From Bog-159 sp963756605 (lineage in GTDB: Bacteria > Acidobacteriota > Terriglobia > Bryobacterales > Bryobacteraceae), in contig CAVWOT010000007.1 of the NCBI GenBank assembly GCA_963756605.1, positions 62,001 to 126,000 on the forward strand: a stretch of 64,000 nt of DNA. The letters are read 5' to 3'. The position numbers and the translations under genes are program-made. This document shows positions 55,272 to 63,870 of the stretch, one piece after another. The notes under the pieces are model-generated. The model saw only the letters and a list, made by a program, of their open reading frames with translations. It searched no databases and was not told the DNA's origin. Position 1 is the stretch's first letter; every line of letters begins with the position of its first letter.

Positions 55272-56084
55272 GCAAGGTTGGCGAAGCCGAGCACGTCCAA
55301 GTGAATCGCCTTCGTCGCCAAGTAACATTTGATCGCCTGCTGATGCGGCTTTTTCGAACCGAGACCGCCCCATGGGTCCTAAAGGGAGGCTATGCTCTGG
55401 AGCTTCGCTTCAGGACAGCTCGCAGTACGCTTAACATTGACCGGACAGTGCCACGAGTCATGGCCGCTACCGAAGAGGAGGCGACGCGAGTCCTCCGCGA
55501 AATGCTTCAGGAAGCCGCGGGCTTCCCCGTTGCAGACTGGTTTGAGTTCACTATCGGTCCGGCCGCAATGGACTTGGATGCGGCGCCGTATGGGGGCCCA
55601 GATATCCCGTCGAAGCATGGATGGATAGTAGGATTTTCGCCCGGTTTCATCTGGATGCCGGGATTGGTGACGTCATAATCCAACCCGTGGACATCATCGA
55701 GTGTCGGGACTGGCTCGGATTCGCTGGGATCGCCACTCCCGGAGTGCGAACGATTTCGCGCGAACAGCAGTTCGCTGAAAAGCTGCACGCCTATACGCTA
55801 CGAGGAGTTCAACCAACAGCCGGGTGAAGGACATCATCGACCTCGCGCTGTTGATCAGATCTGGTGGGCTCGCAATGAAGCGGACCCCCGACGCGGTGCA
55901 TCTGACATTCGACAGAAGGCGGACCCACGAGTTGGTATTGCCGCTGCCGAAACCGCCGCGGGATTGGCAGGGACGTTTCGAAGTGTTGGCCGAGGAATGT
56001 CGACTCCCAGGAGACATGGGCGCGTTATTCAGTGAGGTCGAAGACTTCTTCGAGCGCATGATGAAGAGGGGAGCACAAAGCTGA
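55214..56084 (+). pseudogene. AbiEii-type nucleotidyltransferase toxin, decayed
   Basis: The reading MSRD-stop-ATAKAFRRALEDRLSKV shows a TAA at codon 5 (55226-55228). The frame then gives LRRQVTFDRLLMRLF and the nucleotidyltransferase motif KGGYALELRF, followed by TLNIDRT, where the first catalytic Asp of DxD is Asn. One-base losses near 55590-55600 and 55818 move the rest (PVEAWMDSRIFARFHLDAGIGD, then SRVKDIIDLALLIRSGG) into other frames, ending at 56084. The toxin is almost surely inactive while the antitoxin survives. Confidence 0.85.
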
Positions 56085-56093
56085 GCCTGCTGT

Positions 56094-57407
56094 ATGGACG
56101 ACCGTGATCTCAAAACCCATCCGTTGGAGACGGTGGCCGCCGATAATCTGCGCTTGAAGGAGGAGAACGCCAGGCTTCGCCAACTCCTGGCCGAAAAAGG
56201 GATCACGATCCCGGCGCCGCCGAAGAAAGACTTGTCACTGGCAACCGGGCTAGATACGCACGACGCCGGTGTAAACGAGCACTCTACCAAGGACATCAAG
56301 GTTGGCCTATTCCGCGGTTTGTTCCGAGGCAGAGAGGATGTCTACGCGGTGCGCATGCGGTTCAAGAGCGGAGATTGGGGCTATGTTCCAGCCTCGATCC
56401 GCGATTGGAAGGCGGTTCTGTCCGCGGATGCCGCCGTCCGGAAAAAGGTGGACCAGAAGACCAGGAAACTATTGTCTCTGACCGAAGATGTGCTCCGACA
56501 GCACCTGGAAGGCAAGCAGACCATTGGCGTGTACCCACTGCTGCTAGACGAAACCTGTTGGTTTTTGGCAGTCGACTTTGACAAGAAGAGCTGGCAGGAG
56601 AACGCCGCGGCATTCCTGGAAACGTGCCACGGATTGGGCGTATCGGCTGCGCTGGAACGGTCGCGCTCCGGAAACGGAGGCCACGTTTGGATTTTTTTCG
56701 CGCGCTCAATTCCTGCGGCAACCGCGCGGAAGCTCGGGAGCCTGATTCTTACGAGAACCATGGATCGCCGCCATCAGCTCGGCATGGACTCATACGACCG
56801 GTTCTTCCCGAATCAGGACACGATGCCAAAGGGCGGTTTCGGCAATCTGATCGCACTGCCATTACAGTGGATGCCGCGGCAGAACAATAATAGCGTGTTC
56901 GTGGACGCGGATTTCCGACCTTACCCCGATCAATGGAAGTTTCTCTCGGGCATTCAGAGGATGAATGCCGAGCCCGTAGAAACTCTCGTGCGCGAGGCCA
57001 TGCGCACGGGCAGTGTGGTTGGAGTGCGGATCAGCCTGACGGATCAGGACGACGAGACGGAGCCTTGGACTATGCCGCCATCCAAGAGGCGGCCCCCCAA
57101 AGCCATCGAAGGCCCTTTTCCGGAGCGCGTGGAGATTGTGCGATCGAATCTTCTGTACATCGAGAAGGGAAACCTGCCTTCTGCGATGCTCAATCGGCTG
57201 TTACGGCTGGCCGCTTTCCAGAATCCCGAGTTCTACAAGGCGCAGGCGATGCGCCTCTCCACCTTCGGCAAGCCCCGGATTATCTCCTGCGGTCAGGAGT
57301 TCGCACAGCATGTTGCGCTCCCGCGGGGCTGCCTAGGAGTCCGTCCGAGAAATCTTGTTCAGCGCAGAGTGAAACCGTCGGCGCCGATCTGGTCCGCAGT
57401 GAGTTGA
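56094..57407 (+). pseudogene. TOTE conflict-system primase protein, 3'-truncated by IS1182-type element
   Basis: The native part (to 57336, ~414 residues) starts with a coiled coil (AADNLRLKEENARLRQLLAEKG), then the archaeo-eukaryotic-primase-like core: LFRGREDVYAVRM, WFLAVDFDKKSW (metal-site DxD), LERSRSGNGGHVWIFFA and FFPNQDTMPKGGFGNLIALPLQ. It continues to IALPRGCL-like ALPRGCLG, where the element begins. Homologues go on into a DEAD-type helicase and often a nuclease; none is found here, so those parts are gone. The final ~23 codons to 57407 come from the element. It starts nine bases after abiEii. Confidence 0.82.
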
Positions 57408-58263
57408 CGTTTGAATAACCTGCGACGGAGCCGCGTAGGGCCTGGATCATGCGATCTGTACTTATAAGTACAGAAGGGGCCCCTACGACGGCGTTTGTTA
57501 CTCATAGCAGAGCCGGTAGCACTTCAAGATGTTATGCGTCAGACACACCAGTGACCATTCGCCGCGCACTTTGTCGATGCCCCGCAATAGAAACTGCCGG
57601 AACCCACGCGCGTGCTTGATCTGACCGAACACCGGTTCTACGATCGCCTTGCGCGCCGCGTACACCGCTTTTCCGGCTTTGGTTTTGAGCTTCCGTCGCA
57701 TGCGGTCCACCCGCGTCGCGCCCTTCGGCAGGGGCCCCTTGGGACAGGCTTCCCGATACTCATCGCGCTTCTGCCGCTCCGTGGCGATATAGCCGGCGAT
57801 GCGCTTCTCCGGATTTTCCGCCGACTCCAGCGCCTCCAGGTTCTTCTCCGAGCAATAACCGCTGTCCGCCAACACCTCTTCCGGTCTTTGCCCGCTTTGC
57901 CGTTCGATCACTTCCACCATCGGCATCAACTGCTCTTTATCGTTGCTTGCCTGCGTCACCGTTTGGCCCACGATCAACTGTAAGTCCGGTTCGACGGCGG
58001 CTTGGGCGTTGTAGCCTTGCACGAAGCCATCCGTGCCTTTCATGATGCGCGATTCCGAATCGGTGAAGTTGTACTGGTCTTTGTCTTTGGGCTTCGCTGG
58101 CTTCGCATCGGTGCCCTCGTCCGTCGCCTTCTGGCGCGCTCTTTCTTCCAAGGCGTGTTTAGCTTCCCGGATCTTCTTCAGTCGCGTCTCGCCCTCCGTG
58201 CCAACATGGATGAGACAGATCTCCTGGTCGTAATTACTGAGCAGGGCGAGAATAGGAATCCAT

Positions 58264-58797
58264 GTGAAGAACAACGGAATATCTTCGGCTTCTCCTGCTT
58301 CTCCCCCGGTTTTGCCCGCCTCTGCGCAACGTAGGGAGGCCGAGCGGAGCGAGGCCGACCGGAGTGCAGAGGCGGGCAAAACCGGCGCCTCCGAGCCGCC
58401 CGCCCCACCTCGGCCGAACCCGGAGGTGGTCGCCAACGCCAAGCGCCGATCCTTCACCGCCGAATACAAACTGGGCATCCTGGCGGAGGCCGACGCCGCC
58501 ACCGCTGAAACCGGCGCCATCGGCGCCTTGCTGCGCCGTGAAAATCTTTACTCCTCGCACCTGGCCACCTGGCGTCGCGAGCGGCGGACCGGCATTCTCA
58601 AGGGCTTGACCCCGCACAAGCGCGGCCCCAAGTCCAAACGCAATCCGCAGGATGAGGAGATACAGAAGCTCCGCAAGGACAACCAGCGCTTGACCGAGCA
58701 ACTGCGTAAAGCCGAGATCGTCATTGATGTTCAAAAAAAAGTGGGCGCTCTGTTGGGGTGGCCCCTGCCGAAGGCGGACCCCGAGGAGACGCACTGA
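58264..58797 (+). CDS. IS3-type transposase OrfA (helix-turn-helix)
   Basis: This 177-residue protein has a long low-complexity N-terminus rich in Ala, Arg, Glu and Pro, then the real domain from KRRSFTAEYKLGILAEAD with LLRRENLYSSHLATWRRER, and a leucine-zipper-like DEEIQKLRKDNQRLTEQLRKAE. It supplies DNA binding and dimerisation. The N-terminal extension is encoded by a 20-base-stem inverted repeat and may not be translated; starts nearer PEVVANAKRRSF are possible. Confidence 0.8.
   Translation: MKNNGISSASPASPPVLPASAQRREAERSEADRSAEAGKTGASEPPAPPRPNPEVVANAKRRSFTAEYKLGILAEADAATAETGAIGALLRRENLYSSHLATWRRERRTGILKGLTPHKRGPKSKRNPQDEEIQKLRKDNQRLTEQLRKAEIVIDVQKKVGALLGWPLPKADPEETH
58306..58385. repeat. 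Long inverted repeat inside orfA
   Basis: A perfect 20-base stem starting CCGGTTTTGCCCGCC (58306-58325) pairs with 58366-58385 across a 40-base loop that itself contains GAGGCCGAGCGGAGCGAGGCCGA. It looks like an inserted palindromic repeat rather than transposase coding. Confidence 0.75.
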
Positions 58798-59834
58798 TGG
58801 ATGCCGTCACCCATCTGTCCCCCACCGTAGGGGTAGTGGCGGCCTGCGATTTTCTGGGGGTGGCGCGCGCCTCCTTTTATAGGCAGCGTCCGGTGCTGGG
58901 CCCTTCGGCAGCACCACCGTCCGAGCCAGTTCCGCCCACGGCGCGGCCCGCTCCCGCACGGTCCCTCAGTCCCGACGAACGCGCCGGTGTGCTGGCCGTC
59001 TTACATGCCGAGCGATTCCAGGACCGCTCTCCGGCGGCCGTGCAGGCCACCTTGCTGGACGAAGGTCAGTACTTCTGCTCGACTCGAACCATGTACCGTA
59101 TCCTCGAAAAAGAGGGCGAATCCGGCGAACGCCGCGATCAACTCGTGCATCCGTCTTACCAAAAACCCGAGTTGCTGGCCACCGCACCCAACCAACTTTG
59201 GAGCTGGGATATCACCAAACTTCTGGGGCCAGCCAAGTGGACCTACTTCTATCTCTATGTCATCCTCGACGTCTTCAGCCGCTACGTCACTGGCTGGATG
59301 GTCGCTCATCGGGAAGCCGCCGAACTGGCCAAGCAGTTTATCGAGGAAACCATTCGTAAACACCAAGTCCCCGCCGGCCAGCTCAACATCCACGCCGACC
59401 GCGGCCGGGTCATGACTTCCAAGCCGGTCGCCTTTCTGATGGCCGATCTGGGCGTCACCAAGACGCACAGCCGGCCATACGTCTCCGACGACAACCCTTA
59501 TTCGGAAAGTCACTTCCGCACCATGAAATACCGTCCGGAGTTCCCGGATCGCTTCGGCTGCATCCAAGATAGCCGCGCTTTCTGTCAGCAATTTTTCCAG
59601 TGGTATAACGAAGAGCATCGTCATTCCGGCATCGGCTTGCTCGCCCCGGCCGTGGTTCACTTCGGCGAGGCCCAGGCTGTCCTGGCCCACCGCCAACTGG
59701 TGCTCGATACCGCTTACCAAGCGCACCCGGACCGCTTCGTTCGGCGGCCTCCACAACCACTGCCTTTACCAACGCAGGTCTGGATCAACAAGCCGGTTCC
59801 GCCCGGCCAAAAGACAAAGGAAGATAGTCAGTAA
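58797..59834 (+). CDS. IS3-type transposase OrfB (DDE integrase)
   Basis: This 345-residue protein starts MDAVTHLSPTVGVVAACDFLGVARASFYRQ. The integrase core has the DDE residues in LWSWDITKL, HADRGRVMTSK and DDNPYSESHFRTMKYRPEFP. GAGGAG lies before the ATG, which shares one base with the orfA stop, so reinitiation rather than frameshifting is likely. It appears intact. Confidence 0.9.
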   Translation: MDAVTHLSPTVGVVAACDFLGVARASFYRQRPVLGPSAAPPSEPVPPTARPAPARSLSPDERAGVLAVLHAERFQDRSPAAVQATLLDEGQYFCSTRTMYRILEKEGESGERRDQLVHPSYQKPELLATAPNQLWSWDITKLLGPAKWTYFYLYVILDVFSRYVTGWMVAHREAAELAKQFIEETIRKHQVPAGQLNIHADRGRVMTSKPVAFLMADLGVTKTHSRPYVSDDNPYSESHFRTMKYRPEFPDRFGCIQDSRAFCQQFFQWYNEEHRHSGIGLLAPAVVHFGEAQAVLAHRQLVLDTAYQAHPDRFVRRPPQPLPLPTQVWINKPVPPGQKTKEDSQ

Positions 59835-60573
59835 ATTTCTATGCTGGGTGTCTCAAAGTGCTTGACACGCGCCGTCGCGCCGTTCTAACTCCGCCGGCAA
59901 CTCATCCCCGCTCCGGTCCCGGCCGTAGCGGGCGTCTTCTTCCGCATCCGCCGCCTCGGCCTGTTCCAATAACTGTTTCACTTCCGCTTTCAACTGCTTT
60001 TGCTTCTCCCTCATCCGGTCGTAACTCATGGCTTTGTGCTTGCTGGCATTGGCTTTCATCTTCGTCCCGTCCAACGCCACGCGCCCCACTTTCATGGCCC
60101 CAGCTTCCAGCGCGATCTGCAACACCTGCTCAAACAAGCTTTCCAGCGTCTTTAAGTGGATCTTGCGGAAATCCGAAATCGTGCGGAAGTTCGGCTGATT
60201 GCCGGCCGCCAGCACCCGGAACGCGATGTCCTCTATCAGCCGCCGTTCGATCCGCCGCGAGCTGAAAACGCCCACGCAGTAGGCGTATACCAGCACTTTG
60301 GTCATCATCCAGGGGTCGTACGGCGGCTGCCCGCGTTTCTCGTTCCCGTAGACCGCCTCCATCGCCGAGAGATCCAGGTTGTCCACGACATCGCTGACGA
60401 AATACGCCAGATGCTTCTCCGGGAGCCAGTCGCGCAAGCTGGGCGGCAGCAGCAACTCTTCATCCGGGTAGTAGGGACGGTAGCTTTTTCCCATACAACA
60501 TTATGGGACGATTCTGTTTCAGAGCGCCAGAGAAGAATCGACAAAACAAGCCATTTCTCGGACGGACTCCTAG

Positions 60574-60799
60574 GGCGACATCGGTTATATTTTGCAGAGT
60601 GCAGCCGGGAAGAAGGAAGTCTGCTCAATCGCCGCAGCCGTTTTTGAATGAGGGCTTGCTTCCGAATGTATTCGAGGACCTGCTTCTCCTCGTCGTCGAT
60701 TTGTTCGGCCTGCTCCTCGGACTCGGCCCAGAGTTCGGCGTTGACATTCTCGACATGCCCATGACGTGAACATTCGAACTTGTACAGATCCTCAGTCAT
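60574..60799 (-). pseudogene. Small acidic helical protein gene, 3' end cut by IS1182-type element
   Basis: A GAGG site precedes the ATG. The frame reads MTEDLYKFECSRHGHVENVN, then AELWAESEEQAEQIDDEEKQVLEYIRKQALIQKRLRR, and runs into the element without a stop of its own. About 75 residues are native. The acidic helical start looks coding; the tail after RLSRLPSS looks less so. No family is recognised. Confidence 0.5.
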
Positions 60800-61263
60800 A
60801 AACTACCTCTGGCAAAAGCGCTCGGATCTTTTTTCGAGCGGTCTGTCCGTTCAAAGTCATGAACGAAAGTCCGTCCAGGGGTAACGTATCAGGAGTACGG
60901 TGGCATCGCAATAGATCGGCTTGGAGGAGTGATATTACCTTTAGTTAACACAGTGCAGTTCCCGCAACGACTTAGACCGGAAGCCAAACATCGATTCCAT
61001 GGACCACCATGGAAACCGATCTTTACGAACTTCGGCCCGGTGTGCAACGTTCGCTACGGACGCACGCTTACGTGAGGTACTTTTGCAATTTCGTGCTCGT
61101 TCCGCAGCCCGGTCTCGGATTGATCTGGGGCGGACGGCAGGTTGGGCGACTGCCGACCCATTGTGAACGGTTGCGTCCAGATAAGCTCTTGGACAACCAT
61201 TGACACGCACCAACGTTCGCTTCATAATGTTTAAAAAGGGATTCTTGGCATTGGAGGGAACCG
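60800..61263. other. Intergenic region
   Basis: I see no convincing gene. A short GCTCG/CGAGC hairpin around a T-run lies near 60822-60840. Possible minus-strand frames have basic, repeat-poor composition typical of antisense reading. Confidence 0.45.
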
Positions 61264-61428
61264 ATGGCGAACTGCATACGCTGTGGTGCCGAGACCAAAC
61301 TTTACGTAAACGGCTCTCCACTTTGTGTGGACTGCGACAACAATAAAACTGCATCGCCTACCCCTAAGAAGGAACCCCATCCAGAATTTGCAGAGCGACC
61401 TGAGACAGTAAAGCACCAACGTTCTTGA
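61264..61428 (+). CDS. 54-residue zinc-ribbon-like protein
   Basis: GGAGG lies seven bases before the ATG. The protein starts MANCIRCGAETKLYVNGSPL and continues CVDCDNNKTASPTPKKE, with two CxxC pairs in a compact zinc-ribbon arrangement and a charged flexible tail. I recall similar tiny proteins in acidobacteria but no function. It has no operon partner nearby. Confidence 0.65.
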   Translation: MANCIRCGAETKLYVNGSPLCVDCDNNKTASPTPKKEPHPEFAERPETVKHQRS

Positions 61429-61836
61429 TATCTGTGTCGTGATGCGTTCGGTTGGATTGGGCCGAAGTCTCACGGTTGCTAAAGAAAAGTGCCGCTGACC
61501 TGATGTTCGGACGGCTGAAGAGATCCGTATTGGTGCGGCCTGGAGAAATTCTCAGAAAGTTGCGCTAATATTGGGATAGACGCCGCTATGTGATTTGGGG
61601 TTATGGTGGCGTGCCGTCTGGGGCGTTTCTGATTTACCAGAACCAGAAACTTAAAGTCCACTTGTTCTGTGGTTGTCCGAATCATGAAGGGGAGGGCAAT
61701 CGCTGTGGCGCACGAGGGAACAACCGGGCGACGAGCTTCATATCTGACGGCATCGTTTACAGTCTGGGTGGTGCCGAGACGGGGAGATACAAATGCTCAA
61801 CGAGCAGCCGAAGAGTTTTGCGCAAACAGGGTGAAG
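61429..61836. other. Region without clear gene
   Basis: An open plus-strand frame leads into the next gene (from 61669), but residues before ~61790 look non-coding. No hairpin, repeat or RNA gene was recognised. Confidence 0.4.
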
Positions 61837-62037
61837 ATGGCTCGGTGCAATTACGAGCTTGCCGAGTCCCAGCTTCGTCGTGCTGTGGCGGGGCAAAGGA
61901 AATGGCCCCTGCCTGAGCCTGACGGGTCCGCTTTGGTCCACACTGCACGGCTGGAAGAACTGGCGGCACGAGACGAATACGTACAGGCATTGAAAATTTT
62001 CAGCGAATTGTTATTGCATGGCGAAGGGCAAGAATAG
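61837..62037 (+). CDS. Small hypothetical protein
   Basis: From MARCNYELAESQLRRAV the frame gives 66 residues, ending RLEELAARDEYVQALKIFSELLLHG then EGQE. The helical, Leu/Glu-rich end resembles small acidobacterial hypotheticals. The true start may lie upstream, since QRAAEEFCANRVK just before it also looks coding. A frameshift near 61790 is possible. Function unknown. Confidence 0.45.
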   Translation: MARCNYELAESQLRRAVAGQRKWPLPEPDGSALVHTARLEELAARDEYVQALKIFSELLLHGEGQE

Positions 62038-62245
62038 ACTCGATGGAGTTGTTGTTGCGGGATTGGCTGCTGAACGGTGAGAGCGCAAAAAAGAGCGTCT
62101 GATACTTTTCGTCGAGACCGGTCACTCGCCTTGATCTGCTCCACGATCAGCTTTCGCAATCGTTCCGTGCACTTCTTCAGCCAACTTTCTAAGTCTTGTG
62201 CGAGTGGCCGTGCAAAATCCGCCCCAGGAAAATAGCGAGTTCTTA

Positions 62246-62692
62246 TCAATCTGCATCCTTTGGAGTTTGGCTAATCAACATCCCGAGCCGTTCTCGGCTA
62301 ACAACAAACCTTATGACCACAGGTCGATCCACCGGAACCGGCCTCACGAGCATTCGGAATAGGCTAATCTCGAACGGTTCCACGGTGTGCAGGTTACTCA
62401 GTTGCGGATCGCCATTCCGTAAGGCGGCGCTGGCGGCGCCGATCACGCGGTCTGGATCTCCCGCCGTGCGCACCATGTAAGTGATAAACCGGCCGGCGTC
62501 CTGGCGGAACGGCGCGAAAAGCATGGGTTCACTGGCGCTGTCCAGACCGGCTTCCGCGATATCCCCCACTACGCCGGCGATTTGCCGGTAGGGTTCCGTG
62601 GGTGAATAAGTGAATTTAATGCTGCAAACTGCGTCACCGGGAGTGCCTTGCGTGGCGCCGGCGGCGGGCGTCTTGCATGATCTCACGACCAA
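62246..62692 (-). pseudogene. ADOP/MacB-like permease fragment
   Basis: Within this frame YRQIAGVVGDIAEAGLD, LFAPFRQDAGRFITYMVRT and DPDRVIGAASAALRNGDPQ match the periplasmic domain of acidobacterial duplicated permeases (GVVGDVR..GL.. and VRTAGDP). The prefix domain and all membrane helices are absent, and the flanking residues are unrelated. It is a relic of a second ADOP gene. Confidence 0.7.
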
Positions 62693-62710
62693 AACAGCGG
62701 GTGGCGTCCA

Positions 62711-63334
62711 TCAGGTGATCGTCCCACGCGCACGGACCTGTTCAGCTTCGGGTCGATGCTCTATGAGATGGCTGCAGGGCGGCAACCGTTCACCGGCGCG
62801 ACAGGTGAATTTTCCTTGTTGGGCCGTTGCATCCGCGGCGGGAAGGTTTTCCTGTAGCTCCGACAACACGTCATTGATCTCGGTTCGTTTCGTCATGGCG
62901 TTAATTTCCGGATCGTTCGCGATCTTGAGCTTATGATGCTCGCAGAGCGCCCGAAGCATTTGCAGCATCTTCGTATTCTCATCCTCGGACAGGAGGTTTA
63001 TCTGCAGTTCGAGGTGGTTGCGCTGGTCCGCCTGCAGCCCGGTTCTGTTCTGGCTCATCAGGATGAAGAGCGACAGGAAGATCGATTCCAGCGACACAAT
63101 CATCGTAAGCAGCGGGAAGGAAAACGGGTCGAAGGTGCCGTTGCCACTCATATTCAGCGTGACCCAGAGGGCAAACCAGATCACGTGAAAGGCGATGAAC
63201 CACATCCTGCCGGCCTGCGTTGCGATGGCATCGCCGATGCGGGCCGAAAATGAACGGTTGGCAAGCGCCTTTGCCTCCAGTTCGCAGATTGCTTTGACGT
63301 TTCGGGCTGTAGCCGAGGGGGTTTCCATACCCAT
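62711..63334 (-). CDS. DUF1003 family membrane protein
   Basis: This 207-residue protein has two membrane helices (MWFIAFHVIWFALWVTLNM and LTMIVSLESIFLSLFILM) with the DUF1003 landmarks FDPFSFPLLTMIVSLESIFLS and MSQNR. The soluble C-terminal half contains LQADQRNHLELQINLLSEDE. The last ~30 residues (from about AGERLPPCSH) are read from DNA antisense to a kinase relic, so the native tail has probably been replaced. The function of DUF1003 is unknown. Confidence 0.88.
   Translation of the reverse strand: MGMETPSATARNVKAICELEAKALANRSFSARIGDAIATQAGRMWFIAFHVIWFALWVTLNMSGNGTFDPFSFPLLTMIVSLESIFLSLFILMSQNRTGLQADQRNHLELQINLLSEDENTKMLQMLRALCEHHKLKIANDPEINAMTKRTEINDVLSELQENLPAADATAQQGKFTCRAGERLPPCSHLIEHRPEAEQVRARGTIT
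62729..62808 (+). pseudogene. Ser/Thr protein kinase fragment
   Basis: The plus strand encodes RTDLFSFGSMLYEMAAGRQP then FTGATG, which matches kinase subdomain IX and beyond (D-x-FSFG-x-LYEM-x-G-x-PF-G). Nothing of the ATP-binding or catalytic loops is present upstream. It lies antisense to the end of the DUF1003 gene. Confidence 0.65.
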
Positions 63335-63529
63335 ATGCTAAGCCAACACCGGCAGATGCCGGCAGCATATGAGGCGCCCTGTTGTCAGTCCGCTTTGAAC
63401 GACCGCTCTTGTGGGACTTTAGCGGCAACACATTGCTACCACGTAACGGGCGCTTTACTGGGCGAACATGGAATGTTGATTTTGGCGGGGATACCCGGTT
63501 ACATCACCGCTATAGATCGAAGCGGCACG

Positions 63530-63870
63530 GTTGCTTGGAAAGGCCCCGCTGCTGCAGCGCGGCAGGCGTAATGACGATGTCGAAGGCTGGGATGGCCGCA
63601 TTGTTCGGCTGGACGCTGTAGCTGACAATGGTGGACAGATCATGCAGCAGAGTTTGAACGCTGTGCACGGGTAAATCGTCTTCAAGTCGCCGACTGTGAA
63701 CCTTCTGTTGGGCGGCGGCAGAGCGCTACGGCGGCGCCACCACCGAGATCCGCAGCTGCTGTGCGGCGGCTCGTCGTCATCGTCAAACAGCAGAGGGCCG
63801 GATCCTGACGCAGGTGCCACTTCACGTGGTAAGCCAGCATGCAGAGGAAAATGTAGTCGCGCAACCGCAA
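63530..63870 (-). pseudogene. IS1634-type transposase C-terminal remnant
   Basis: Two frames carry parts of one protein end: LRDYIFLCMLAYHVKWHLRQ (63870 side), then DDLPVHSVQTLLHDLSTIV and ITPAALQQRGL (to ~63530). Together they match the end of IS1634-like (IS4-superfamily) transposases, which read ..HFLICMLAYYVEWHM.. and ..DGLPVHSFQTLL... The remainder of the gene is missing. The last 130 bases of the window show nothing further. Confidence 0.65.

Larger units (their letters stand above)
58193..59874 (+). mobile_element. IS3-type element nested in the IS1182 transposase gene
   Basis: About 1.68 kb between 4-base TCGC duplications (58189-58192 and 59875-59878). The ends are imperfect inverted repeats of the form GTG(C/T)CAA......TGAGACA (58198-58217, 59849-59868). 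It carries orfA and orfB overlapping as TGATG. Confidence 0.8.
57498..60494 (-). pseudogene. IS1182 family transposase, interrupted by IS3-type element
   Basis: The N-terminal half (60494 to ~59875) has MGKSYRPYYPDEELLLPPSLRDWL and the FRTISDFRKIH and ALDGTKMKANAS motifs (first Asp). The C-terminal half (58188 to 57498) has QGYNAQAAVEPD, VLADSGYCSEKN and RKAIVEPVFGQIKHARGFRQF (catalytic Glu). Joining the halves across one copy of TCGC restores a single 436-codon frame, so the only lesion is the insertion. Confidence 0.88.
57337..60569 (-). mobile_element. IS1182-type element (contains a nested IS3-type element)
   Basis: Perfect 17-base inverted repeats (57337-57353 and 60553-60569) begin GAGTCCGTCCGAGAAAT. 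CTAG flanks both ends (57333-57336, 60570-60573), the palindromic target type known for IS1182. Without the nested insert it is about 1.55 kb. It lies between the truncated TOTE gene and a truncated minus-strand gene. Confidence 0.85.

Noticed and set aside
58758..58797. Programmed frameshift between IS3-type orfA and orfB
   Set aside because: orfB has its own ATG with GAGGAG and a TGATG overlap, so reinitiation explains expression.
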